Source: Turnera subulata
Taxonomy: Eukaryota; Streptophyta; Magnoliopsida; Malpighiales; Passifloraceae
Direction: 5' to 3'
Length of the DNA stretch: 64,000 bases
NCBI GenBank assembly: GCA_028386065.3
Contig: JAKUCV010001347.1
Location: forward strand, 7,599-71,598
Each line of letters opens with the position of its first letter. Position 1 is the stretch's first letter. The translations under genes were made by a program, and so were the position numbers. The notes beneath the pieces were generated by a model, which made no database searches, was not told the DNA's origin, and saw only the letters and a program-made list of their open reading frames with translations. Below, piece after piece: positions 1 to 10,959 of the stretch.

Positions 1-1406
1 ATAGTCCTCTTTTCCTTTCCGCTGGAAACCCTCTGGCTGCTCCATGTATATTTCTTCTTCCAAATCACCATGTAGGAAGGCTGTTTTGACATCCATCTGC
101 TCAACCTCCAGGTTAAGACTCGCAGCTAATCCCAGCACTGTGCGGATTGAGGTCATTTTCACCACTGGTGAGAAGATTTCATCAAAGTCAATCCCTTTCT
201 TTTGACTGAAACCTTTGACAACTAATCTTGCTTTGAATCTGGGAAGTGGACTGTGCTCTTCATGCTTGATCCTGAACACCCACTTGTTTTTCAAAGCTCT
301 CTTGCCTTTAGGCAGCTTCACCAGCTCAAAGGTCTTGTTCTTATGCAAGGATTTCATCTCTTCTTGCATGGCTTGAATCCACTTCTCCTTATGCTCATCA
401 TTCACAGCTTCATCATAGCTTTCTGGCTCTCCCCCATCAGTGAGTAATGAATACTCGTTTGGAGAGTACCTAGTAGAGGGTTGTACGGCTCTCCATGGTG
501 TAGCATGAACAGTAGCACCACTATCAACTACCCAGCTTGACTCTTGGATAGTAAGGTTGATGATATCATCATCACAAACAACATTGAATTCTCCAAGAGA
601 ATTTGCTTCATCATCACTGCTCTCTTCTTTCTTCACATCTTTGCCTTTGTTCTTCTTCTGGTCCTTTTTGAACTGTCGGAAGAATCTCTTGATGTGGCCC
701 TTCTTCTTGCAGTAATGGCACTCAACATTGGCGAGCTTGTTGGATTTACCCCTGCTCTTGTCTCTGCTACTTTGACCTTTGTTCTGACTTCTCCCCCTCG
801 TCACTGTAGCCAAGACCTCTGACTGTGAAGAAGACGAGCCTTGTGTTCTTCGTCTCATCTCTTCATTCAGAATGCCACTTTTGACGATTGCCATACTCAC
901 GACACCGTTAGGTGCAGAGTCTGTGATTGAAACCTTCAAGGTTTCCCATGAATCTGGGAGTGTCGCCAAGACCATAAGAGCAAACACCTCATCATCGAAT
1001 TTTATGCCCATGCTAGACAGTTGGTCCACGATCCCTTGCATCTCATTAAGGTGATCTGCAACCATTTTGCCTTCTTGGTGTTTTACTTGCATCAGCTTCG
1101 TCAAGTAAAATAGCTTGTTGTTCCTTGTCTTTGAGGCATATAATTCTTTCGAGCTTTTCCCACATGCTCAATGCCAGAAACGTGGTTGTAAACATTATTC
1201 TCAACAAATTGTCGTATATAACCGCAGACTTGGATGTGTTCAAACTCCCACTCCTCGTCTGACTTTTCTTCAGGTTTTACCAGACTAAACACTGGTAAAT
1301 GCATCTTCGTCACGAACAGGAGATCCTTCATCTTGTTTCTCCATAGGTGGTAGTTTGTACCATCAAGTGTGATCATCTTGTTTATCCTCGCCTCCATCTG
1401 GATCAA
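1..1406 (-). pseudogene. Copia gag-protease/RT remnant with integrase deleted
   Basis: The frame opens at 1406 with a Copia gag N-terminus (LDGTNYHLWRNKM, UBN2 type). Frameshifts near 1130 interrupt it, and gag continues to about 850. A zinc knuckle near 690-730 keeps the first Cys pair and the His, but the position expected to be the last Cys reads Phe. The protease active-site start (VVDSGATVHATP) is encoded near 500-540. Within about ten codons the same frame passes into the region upstream of RT (EPESYDEAV), and RVT_2 sequence (MDVKTAFLHGDLEEEIYM) is readable near 40-100. So the fusion joins protease directly to RT without losing frame. What is seen is the junction; that an integrase once lay between is inferred from the usual Copia order gag-PR-INT-RT-RH. 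Confidence 0.82.
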
Positions 1407-1660
1407 AGATTAACTAGCACCTCGATCTAGGAAAATCCTTGCGGTGAATAGTGCCCGTACAAGTAGTGAATTGAACTGATTCGATAATTCCCAGGAAAGA
1501 TGGCCTAGCCGATCTCCTAAGACAGAATTATCATTCCAAGATAAATCCCTAAGAAAGACTGGAGGAACAAAGGTTCACTTAAAACCCAGTCTCCTAGACA
1601 AGATTCACTTGCACAGCGTATTAATTCACAACCTTGCACTTGACAAAGCACAAACCTTCT

Positions 1661-1672
1661 GCTCCGCTACCA
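1661..1672 (-). promoter_or_regulatory. Primer-binding site (tRNA-iMet type)
   Basis: The minus-strand sequence TGGTAGCGGAGC lies two bases from the LTR end. It resembles the TGGTATCAGAGC initiator-Met site used by Copia elements, with two changed bases. The same variant occurs next to the Copia LTR at 23217 and in the Cassandra element at 63005. Confidence 0.7.
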
Positions 1673-1674
1673 GT

Positions 1675-2264
1675 TGTTGGGCCCGGTGGCACTATCTTGC
1701 GGAAATAATATCACCTCACAAGGAAATAAACAAGTGGAGGACAAAAAGAGAAAAATCACCCAAATTTCGGGCTACGTCCACAATTCCAATCCCACCGGAG
1801 AAACTTCCACTATAAAATAGTAGGCTTACAAGAGAGACTTTCCTAAATTTTAGGGGTATAACAAACCTAGAGTTCTACCCAAAATAGTGCCCCACAAGGT
1901 GTTTCCCAAGTATTTGTCAAAAATACCCCTAAGGTATTTTTCCTCACTATTTTGTCACCCTCTAATTTAAGAGGGGATTTGAGAAAATATTAAGGAATAT
2001 TTTTTCCTAAATTTCTTCCCTCCTTCCAACACTCTCTCTATCTCTCACTCTCTTCTCTTATTCACTCTTGTTGTGAATGAATGGGATGATTTGAAGAGCA
2101 AATGAGGAACCTATTTATAGGCACTCTGCAAGGACCAACTTGCAAGATTTTACAACTATAGGGACCTGCTTGCAAAGCTCCACTAACTGCTCCACTAATA
2201 GCAATTAGTGCTCCATTAATGCTAGTGGTGGGCCCCACAATGAGGAGGAACCCATTCACCAACA
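1675..2264 (-). repeat. 5' LTR of the truncated Copia element
   Basis: A 590-bp LTR bounded by TGTTGG at 1675 and CCAACA at 2264 (TG...CA ends on either strand). On the minus strand a TATA-like box, CTATAAATAGG, lies at 2110-2120. It fits a promoter firing leftward into gag. Only one copy is in the window. Confidence 0.8.
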
Positions 2265-3400
2265 AAATTGATATGCCTAGTCAATAATTAGTGACTACCT
2301 GGAGAAATATTTTAATATCATTACTTACTAAATTATGGGTTTAAGGAATTGAAAAAATCAACAGCAAAAGAAGTAATTCTTCCTGAATTTTACCATGATC
2401 TTTTTTTAACAAATAAATTGAAATAATTATTAAATTCAATATATCTATCAAATGTGTGTTAGCAAGTAATACAGATAGACACTCACACTAGACTTAGAGT
2501 CCTTGATTAGTACTTGTTATGCTTACCTATACTTGTGTATTACGATACCAACACTTTGTGTATAACTGTGACTATAGTTTGTATCTGATCATTCACTATA
2601 TAAACATACTATGACACATGGTTAAGCTGTGCCAGTAATCAACCCTAAATTACTATTGTCTATATCCTCTTTAATGTGTAACCAATAACTTTTGGGAGGA
2701 AAGTTGCAAAAGTTGGCAACCACTAGCAGTTCCACTGATGGTATAGAACATACCAATTTTATCAAGTATATGTATACATATCGTTACATCTTTAACAAAC
2801 CAAATAAAGTCATATGCCTATCAGTCTATTGTGTATAAACGATAAACTCTAGAGATCATACTTAAATAAACCTCTTACAAAACACCCTAGATTTGGTGGA
2901 ATTGATAGAACAAAACCGTTTTTGCTTTCTGAACCATCTCCCAAGACGAAGCACGATGACAAACAAGATATGTTATTTCTTTCCTTTGCTATTATGCCAA
3001 ACCCCCACGGACCTTACCCTGTCACCCATTTAGGGGTGGACCCCTTTGCTCCATGACAAAGACAACAAATACTATGTCCATCAATCTCTCCCACAAAAAA
3101 AAGACCATACGCACAACAATCATCCTGCGACCGGGCGCTTCACATTGCCTTCGCTCCAATAAGCAACACGAACCAGTTACTTCCCCCAATCAGAAACTGC
3201 CACCACACGAGTGGATGGGTATTTTAGTCATTTGGGAAAATAGTATGGGTTTCAGGATGTGACAGCTGGGCGGTTGCAGGGAAAGTAGAATCTTGAGGGA
3301 CGTAGAGTATCCCAATGTCTGGAACTGGAAGTCTACCGTCTGCAGTTTTTGCAGCCGATTATAAAAAAATCGGGTCAGGAAAAAAAAAAAAAGAAAATCA
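2265..3400. other. AT-rich intergenic DNA, no gene seen
   Basis: No reading frame with recognisable similarity, no terminal repeats and no RNA gene were seen here. The last few hundred bases are the upstream flank of the DUF829 gene. Confidence 0.5.
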
Positions 3401-3602
3401 GTGGGGAGACAAAAGCCTAAAACCTCATCATTACACCCTTGATTTATCCTATCTAGATTGTAGCGAAAAAAGTGTCTTGAGAAATCTTTCCTAGGAATTG
3501 GGTAAGGCTGTCCTGGGCATTTATTGAGCTGAATTTGCCTGCAAGCGGAAAGGGGAGGAGAAGGGAAAGGTGAAAGGGAGAGAGAGAGAGAGAGAGAGCA
3601 AA

Positions 3603-6600
3603 ATGTGGGGATTTGGGAAGAAGTACTATTGGGGGAGGAGGGAAGCGAGAAGGGAAGGGATAGTGGTGATGTTCTCTTGGCTTTCTAGTCAAGAGAGGCA
3701 TGTGAAGAGCTACGTTGACCTCTACGCTTCTCTTGGTTGGAATTCCCTTATTTGTCACTCTCGGTTCCTGAATATGTAAGGGCCTGACTTTGATGAGTTC
3801 TGGTTTGGTTTTTTTGGTGCTGTTTGATGCTTTTGGCTTCTGGGTTTTTGTTGGATTTGCCGGGTTTTGCTTGTTGGGTGGCGAAATTTTGAAGGGATAA
3901 TGGTTTTGGTCTAGTTTTTGCTGGATTTTTTACCACCTACGTTTGTCGTGATGATGATGGAAAAGTAGCTTAGGTTAATTTGGGTTAATCATGTATTTCT
4001 CTTTGTTTTCCTTTGTGTGGATTATGGTTTAATAGCAAATCACGGTATTGGAATCCTGTGGTTTGCAAAAATAGGTTAAGCTTAGCTGATTTGTATCTGT
4101 GTGCTGGGATTTCAAAAACACCCTACATTGTGTGTGTTGGCAATGCAAAATTAATCAACTTTCAACAAAATAAAGAGACTACGAAATGAAATTTAGCAGA
4201 GTAGACTGTTATAGGCTTGGGCTACTTTTGTTTGTGGTTGTGTAGGAGGTTATCATGTTTTGTGCTGTTCTCTTGCCTGTATTTGTACTTGCTAACACTG
4301 CATAGAGGTTTGGATACTTGTGATTGTGATATTGATGAATGTGTCTGAGCTTATGCGGCACGAAATCCTGTTTGATTTGATTAACGTTCTAGTTGGTTCT
4401 AGTTGGTTCAGTTCGATTGCCTTGGGGATTAGATAATACCAGTACATTATCTGTGCACTCAACTCTCTAAGTCTTCTTTTGAATGTTAGCCATTTAAATA
4501 ATGTGCCTTGATTAGTTTGTGTCAATTTTCACATTGGCAAAAGGCACATGGCTACACCAAGAGTTTAGAAACTTTAGATGATAATAGAAGAAGATCACAT
4601 GTTTTCTACTTGATTTTGATAATCTTCTGGCCTCTTCGCTAGATGTTTCATAACCATTATTAACTACCTGCAATTTACTTGGCAAGTTTGGCTCGCTGGC
4701 TGTAATGTTATTGTTCAGTAACTTCATGTTCATTGTGTGTATTCTGTACAGGTTCTTTCCAGAGAAGGGTGAAACTTTGGCATTTGATGTTCTCAATGAA
4801 CTTCTTGAGGTCAGTGCTATTATTGGCCATAAGTACCTTCGGAGATTTCTATTTGATACGTGCCCTAAATACAGGCTCATCTGCCTAGGATATTGTGTGA
4901 CTCCATAAATCATATTGTTTGAGTGGGGCCTCTCAAATTTTTATTCAAGTTCTGCTTTCATAAAGCTTCTATATACAACTTTCCCGCTGCAAAACATTTC
5001 CTCATAGATCATATTTTATTATTTCCATCTCCATAAGCTACAGTCTTGTAGTCCTTGGTTTTTATTGTTGCTTTAGATTTTGGCACTTGATCATCTCTTA
5101 TAGCTTCACATTTTAATGTATAGGAGCTGAAGATTAAACCTTGTCCTCTGGTTCTTGCATCTTTTTCTGGTGGTCCAAAAGCCTGCATGTACAAGGCTCT
5201 TCAGGTAAACCACCTCAACCATTAGTGTTGTACATTTTACAGCGTTCGTGCTGTTGAAATGCATTCCTTGAAGTTTCTGTGGATATTTGAATGCATTTGT
5301 TTCTTCTTTGCAGATTATCGAGGGAACATGCCAATTAAAATTGAATCTGGTACATTGCCTTTATGCATTTCAGTTATTAATTGTTTTCCTGCTTTCTATC
5401 TTCTCTACTCGCAATGTCAGCGTCAATTGTAACATGATTCTATCCACTGCATCATTCTTTATATGTTTGCTAATATCTTCATCCTTGTTTGTTTTTTTTT
5501 CTTCTTGCTTCTTTTGTAAAGGATGACTGTCAGTTGATTAGGGACTGTATTTCTGGCCATATCTATGATTCTGCTCCCGCAGACTTCACTAGTGATGTTG
5601 GGAGGCGATTTGCTGTACATCCAACTGTTATCAAGATGTCTCAGCCACCAAGAATACTATCCTGGATGGCGAATGGCATCAGTGATGGTCTGGATGCTCT
5701 CTTCCTCAGCAGGTTCGAATCACAGCGTGCAGAGTTTTGGCGAACGCTATACTCCTCCGTTGTATGTATCCCTTACAATATTGCATATTATTTCACTCCA
5801 TTTCTGATGGAGACAAGACCTTTAATTTTTACTGTTTATTGCAGAGAATGGGGGGCCCATATTTGATCTTTTACTCAGAGACTGATGATCTTGCTTCTTA
5901 TCAAACTATTTGCAATTTTGCTCAAAGACTGCAAGAACTTGGATCAGACGTAAAGCTTGTGAAAATGAATGGTTCTCCTCATGTAGGTCCGTTTCTAACT
6001 TCAACAATTCTTTCTTTGATGATGATTTGCATGGTATGTTAGATGTTGGTGAGGGAGCTTTCTTGTAAGGACTTCAATTGATACTCCTGCACACCTAGGA
6101 TTGACATTTGAATTCTCTCCATTATTGCTCATTTCTATAGGTCATTATCGACTTTATCCTGTTGACTACCGGGCTGCTGTTACTGAGCTCCTTGGTAAGG
6201 CAGCTGCAGTATATTCCCGAAGAATTCGACTACTCGAAGGGGAGAGAATGGGGTTGGAGGGGACACATGATGACATATCTGGACCAATTTCTGACCTGAG
6301 GAAGGCAGCTGCAAGTCCAAACCAGAGCTTTGGGGGAGTTTCCATTGATCCAAGCGATCATTTCATCATGCCTAGCTCCGTAGGGTATTACGAGGGTAAG
6401 GATGCGGGATCCTTAGAAGACGAACACAAGGAAAGTGTGGTTCATATACGCAGCCCTCCTAGTATCAGTGCTCATGGGGTTCTTGGCCAACTTCTTTTTG
6501 ATACCTGTGTTCCCAAAAACGTGGAGGACTGGGATCTAAAGTCGTCATCGTCCTTGAACAGACAACGGTATGCTTCTACACGGAGGCCTGCTTCGTTTAA

Positions 6601-6634
6601 TCGGATGAAAGGCATTCGTCGATCAAGATTGTAA
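3603..6634 (+). CDS. DUF829 / TMEM53-like alpha/beta-hydrolase protein
   Basis: Seven exons join in frame: 3603-3775, 4752-4809, 5124-5204, 5314-5349, 5522-5761, 5845-5986 and 6141-6634, giving 407 residues with GT-AG introns throughout. The protein has the plant DUF829 pattern: an N-terminal FSWLSSQERHVKSY block, FFPEKGETLAFDVLNELLE, a nucleophile-elbow-like SFSGGPKACMYKALQ (candidate Ser92), an internal DFTSDVGRRF block and a C-terminal SPHVGHYRLYPVDYR block containing the candidate His. The start was chosen at MWGFGKKYYWGRR; an in-frame ATG 33 bases upstream would add only a charged GA-repeat-encoded tail. A GA microsatellite (3579-3598) lies just 5' of this start. An AATAAA at 6759-6764 may be the poly(A) signal. 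Substrate and enzymatic role are unknown. No membrane span is obvious despite the TMEM53 family name. Confidence 0.88.
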
Positions 6635-7199
6635 GAACTCTTTACTGGCAAGATATGGTTGAGATGCACCTGTGAATATGCGGGAAGTGAACCGGCCTGG
6701 ATGGCACGGAGGACCTTTTCCATTGAAGGTCACATGAATCCCTGAACAAAGAAAAGAGAATAAAAGCACCGGAATCTGATGGGAATTGAGGGTTGAAATC
6801 TGTAATCTTGCTGACCGAGATGTACAGTAATGTAACTTGTAATGCAACCAACGCGAGTTTATCTAGCCAAAGTTGAAAATAATCAGGGATTGGGATTGAG
6901 GAAATTAACAATCGTACTTTATACGGTGATGGTCTTCCTTCATCCTAAAGCCTCTCTCGCTAAATCTCATTTACTACCACTACTTGCACATTCCGTCAGT
7001 TATTTGTTTTATTGTTCCAAGTAAAACTAAAACGACTTCCCTAAGCTATCTCCTGGCCATATCCATTGTATCCTAATACAGTCTTGAGTTTTTATCTATA
7101 ACAAAGTGAATCAGTGCACCTTTGAAATTGAGACCATGGACACCTTAACAACATGCAGAGGAGCATAGTGGCATTCACTGAGTACATGACTATTCAGCT

Positions 7200-7531
7200 G
7201 TCAACGAACATCGCAAGAAGTCCTTACTTCAGGGGCACAACTTCACCATTGGATGAAGCCGGGGCCAAGGCAGGGGGTGCAATACACTGTATCAATTTTA
7301 GCAGCAGCTAGGGGATGTGTTAATATGTCCATCGAGACCGATTCACTGTTAAGTATATATTGCTCTGTCAGGGGAGGAGATTAGTAGTAGTTTGCAGTGT
7401 ATAAGTTTTAGTAAAATACCTGCCAATCAGGTGCCAAATTGGTTAGCTTAGTAATGTTCTCAATCAGACGTGTCTTCCGATCTGGGTTTCCATCATTCCA
7501 CAAATATGTTCTCGGCAAAAAAAAAAAAAAC
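7200..7531 (+). mobile_element. LINE 3' tail (RNase H end plus poly-A), 5'-truncated
   Basis: Plus-strand translation shows broken RNase H C-terminal sequence of the kind carried by plant L1 ORF2: a SIETDSLL block near 7330, NQVPNWLA near 7425, then TCLPIWVSIIPQ near 7470-7500. This is followed at 7519-7531 by an A-run. Several stops interrupt the frame. The left limit is uncertain and no target-site duplication was resolved. Confidence 0.55.
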
Positions 7532-8040
7532 TAAAAATATTTGAGTGCAATTAGCATGATCATCTCCTCTCTATTCAAAATTATGTATAAGATACATCAT
7601 CACAGTATGAATACTACACTACATCGTTTTGATGATTCACATTTTTTCTACAGAATTTCCTTTTTTGTCAAAACATACACCTAATTTCGTCCAGAATTAG
7701 GTGTATGTCCTATGCAAATGAAGGGATGACCCCATAGTTCTTTTGTAGAAACAATAAATTAAATACTCGAGTATCATTGTCAAAGAACATGATAACCTGC
7801 GACTTGATGATCAAAAAAAGATAACCGGAGATTTTTTATTTCGTTCTTTTATTAGTAAACTTTTCTATCTTTTAATCTTTTTCAAATTTTTGCAGTTAGT
7901 AATTATTGTAATCTTAATATCTTACGATATTATATAGTCACCAATCTAGCAAGCACCTCATACCTCGGAGTCCTTGAGGATTGAAAGTTGAAACACACAG
8001 GACCCGCTCTCTGCAACCGCCACACCTTTAAGAAGAGACA
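7532..8040. other. Intergenic DNA upstream of FLDH
   Basis: AT-rich flank with no recognised gene. A TATATATAGAGAGAG tract just before 8071 is a possible TATA/GA-rich core promoter or 5' leader for the next gene. Confidence 0.4.
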
Positions 8041-8070
8041 TATATATAGAGAGAGATAGAGAGAGAAAGC

Positions 8071-10115
8071 ATGAGAGTTCTGGTGACGGGTGCGTCCGGT
8101 TACTTGGGAGGAAAGCTGTGCCACGCCTTACTGAAACAAGGCTACTCCGTCCGCGCCTTGGTCCGCCGCACCAGCGATCTCTCCGCCCTTCCTAGCTCCT
8201 CCTCCGGCGCCGAATTCGAGCTCGCGTACGGCGATGTCACCGACTACCGCTCCTTACTCGACGCCTTCTCCGGCTACCAAGTCGTCTTCCACGCCGCCGC
8301 CCTCGTCGAGCCCTGGCTTCCCGATCCTTCCAAATTCTTCTCCGTAAATCAACTAAATTTCATTTCCAGCTCTCATTTTTTTCTTTTTGAAAAACACTAA
8401 AGCTGATAAATGGGAAGCAGAAAGTAATGAGGTGTCAGTTTCCTTAATTAGGTCAATGTGGAAGGATTAAAGAACGTGTTGCAAGCCGCGAGAGAAACGA
8501 GCTCAGTTGAAAAGATTGTGTACACGTCGTCGTTTTTCGCTCTCGGATGTACTGATGGTGGTTATATTGCCGATGAGAAGCAGGTAAACTTTCCTTCTTT
8601 TTCCTTTTTTACTGAATATATTGAAGAAGATTGATAAGTAGAATTGTAACTATAAGATCCGATCATGAGATTGATGAGTGATGCATCAGTGAACTAGAAG
8701 CTCAAAGTAGTGTCTTTTTGGGGTTTGATTATGATTTTATTTACAGGTACATCAAGAGAAGTTCTTCTGTACGGAGTATGAGAGATCTAAGGTTGCTGCT
8801 GACAAGATTGCATTGCAAGCAGCAGCAGATGGGGTGCCACTCGTGGTGCTTTATCCTGGGGTCATTTACGGTCCTGGCAAGCTCACTATGGGTAATTTTG
8901 TCTCTCAAACGGTAAGCTTGGCTGCAGTTCCTTCATTTTCTTTGAGTCTTTTTTTTTTTTTTTTTCAGAATGATCATTGATTGAGATTTGAAAAATGATA
9001 CCGGTTTTGGTTATCATTGAATGCTAGTAGCCTATGCTATTTTATTGTCAAAGATGGTAAAGTACTATTGATCACAGTACAATGGAGGTGTATTAAATGC
9101 GGTCCGGGTCTACCCATCTCACTGTTCTCTCTTTGCAAATATGATCTTTAGTCCACATCACTTTAATCATTCCTTCTTTGCAAATATGATCCGGGTCTAC
9201 CCATCTCGCTGTTCTCTCTTTGCAAATATGATCTCTAGTCCACATCACTTTAATCATCAATTTGTTGCATTCATTCTGAGCAATCCCTCTCAAGAGATGC
9301 TATGCTATGCCATTCCTTCTTGTTTCTTTTCTCTTTTCAGTACACTAATGGCATCCGATAGTCATGTACTGGATCTTTCATGTCGCAAATAGCAATAAAT
9401 GCAGCAGCATAAGACGCATATCAGGAAATTGGATATGCTTTCCTTTTTTCCTTCCTTATTTTATGAACAGTGTTATGCTTTACAAATTGGATATGGTTAA
9501 GTCTTAGCAGGTTGTAAATTGTAATGTTCTACAAACTTTGTCTTTCAGTTGATTGAACGGTTTGCTGGGCGTCTGCCAGGATACATAGGGAATGGAAAGG
9601 ATAAGTTTTCTTTCAGTCATGTTGATGATGTAGCAGAAGGTCACATCGCAGCGATGCAGAAAGGTCGACCGGGTGAAAGATATCTACTTACAGGAGAAAA
9701 TGCATCATTTACGCTCGTCATTGATATGGCTGCTACCATTACCGGCACAAAAAGGCCATGGTTTAGTATTCCTTTCTGGTTGATCGAGGTTTATGGATGG
9801 CTTTCAGTTTTTGTCGCTCGAATTACAGGGAAACTTCCAGTAGTTAGCCCTCCGGTATGCACTATTGAACTCTTCCATTATTATTTGATCTATGAATGGA
9901 TTTGCTTGATTGTTAGTTGACTAACAAGACTCAATCTTATGACATAATTCATATTGTTGTGATCGTGTGACCAGAGTGTACGTGTTCTAAGACACCAGTG
10001 GGCATATTCATGTGAAAAGGCGAAGGTAGAGCTTGATTACAATCCTCGGAGTTTGAAAGAAGGGCTAGAAGAGGTGCTTCCCTGGTTGAGGAACCAAGGG
10101 GTCATAAAATACTGA
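8071..10115 (+). CDS. FLDH: NAD(P)-dependent farnesol dehydrogenase-like short-chain reductase
   Basis: Five exons join in frame: 8071-8343, 8452-8583, 8747-8911, 9549-9854 and 9975-10115, giving 338 residues. The N-terminus carries the extended-SDR dinucleotide motif TGASGYLG (residues 6-13), then YGDVTDYRSL and FHAAALVEPWLPDP. The catalytic YxxxK is Tyr146-Glu-Arg-Ser-Lys150 in exon 3, followed by LYPGVIYGPGK. Exon 4 has the substrate-side block FSHVDDVAEGH and YLLTGENASF. The order and length match Arabidopsis farnesol dehydrogenase (FLDH, about 344 residues), which oxidises farnesol to farnesal and links prenyl metabolism to ABA signalling. That role is known for the Arabidopsis protein and inferred here. 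Related dihydroflavonol-4-reductase-like enzymes are the alternative. There is no frame break, and the gene looks functional. Confidence 0.88.
9104..9257. repeat. Two-copy 87-bp tandem repeat in FLDH intron 3
   Basis: A unit beginning CCGGGTCTACCCATCTC and containing TTTGCAAATATGAT recurs at 9104 and 9191 with a few substitutions. The second copy ends near 9257. It lies wholly inside the largest FLDH intron (8912-9548). Confidence 0.8.
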
Positions 10116-10931
10116 GGGCTCCTTCCCAATGCTCCGCTGGAGTTGCAGTAAAAAAAGACTTTTGTGCCTGGACTCTGCCTTTGAGCTGTGCTGTTTGCAG
10201 CTCCTGTCTAGCTCAATTCTTGTAACGCAACAGCGGGTGCTTGATTTCCAGAAAGTTTCAGTGTATGAGGAAGATAATATCGGCTATGGCATCTGCTCAT
10301 ATATATTCTTTTTCGGTTCACCTGGTCTCAAATCATAACTCCATTCAATTCAGCTCATATATTAAAACAGTAAAACTATGATTTCAAGTTAATCTTCTTA
10401 GCAAATTTTCGTGTGTGCTAGATATCATAGTCCATTACAGATTTTTACTCCAAAGGCCTGGATTCCCGCAAATTGAATCAGGCTACAACATAATCCGGTT
10501 TCATTTTCTTTTCCGAGAATTGAATCCCACACAAATGCTTCGAAATCGAAACATATTTCTTTACAGTGCTGTGCTGTGTGGGGCTTCAAACATAGTGTTT
10601 TTGACATATTTGTTACTCTTTAACTTTTCATATCTAGGGAATCATATATACTCGCAAGTTTTTTTCCATCAATTATAAACCCGTAGTATTCATGGTTAAG
10701 TCAAATGTAGGCTTCGGATAGGGCATGTAGTGAAGTGGCATCCTATTACACATGCTCTTGGCAGAGTATGTGATGATGTGGCGTATTGCTCGAAAGTTGA
10801 CAACGCTGTTCATAGAAAGTAGTCAAGTCAAACGACGTTGTTTCGAAGAACAGTGTGTTACTTGCATTCGAACAATACGCTGCATCATTACATAGCTTGC
10901 CTAAGGCCTATGTTTGACTTAACTTCTGACA
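10116..10931. other. FLDH 3' flank, no further gene
   Basis: This holds the presumed FLDH 3' UTR and intergenic sequence. Short open frames are unsupported. The final 70 bases (about 10870-10947) resemble a segment near 25210-25310, beyond the LINE. Confidence 0.45.
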
Positions 10932-10947
10932 GTCTGGGTGTATAATT
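10932..10947. repeat. 16-bp target-site duplication of the LINE, 3' side copy
   Basis: GTCTGGGTGTATAATT occurs here, next to the T-run 10946-10957 (the LINE poly-A tail on the minus strand). It recurs exactly at 25066-25081, just beyond the LINE 5' end. Long exact duplications of this kind are typical of target-primed reverse transcription. Confidence 0.9.
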
Positions 10948-10959
10948 TTTTTTTTTTGA

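Larger units (their letters stand above)
1..2264 (-). mobile_element. Copia LTR retrotransposon, truncated by window edge, internally deleted
   Basis: Minus-strand Copia (Ty1-like) element. Read right to left it has a 5' LTR (2264 to 1675), a tRNA-iMet-type primer-binding site, a gag-like reading frame, a zinc-knuckle region, the start of the protease, and then directly reverse-transcriptase sequence that runs off the left edge. The integrase and the rest of the protease are missing. The 3' LTR lies outside the window, so the target-site duplication cannot be checked. The element could not transpose by itself. Confidence 0.88.

Noticed and set aside
7464..7483. TCAGACGTGTCTTCCGATCT looks like an Illumina adapter with three bases missing
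   Set aside because: It reads in frame as the end of a LINE RNase H (TCLPIWVS) with matching sequence on both sides and a poly-A tail after it, so it is native sequence.
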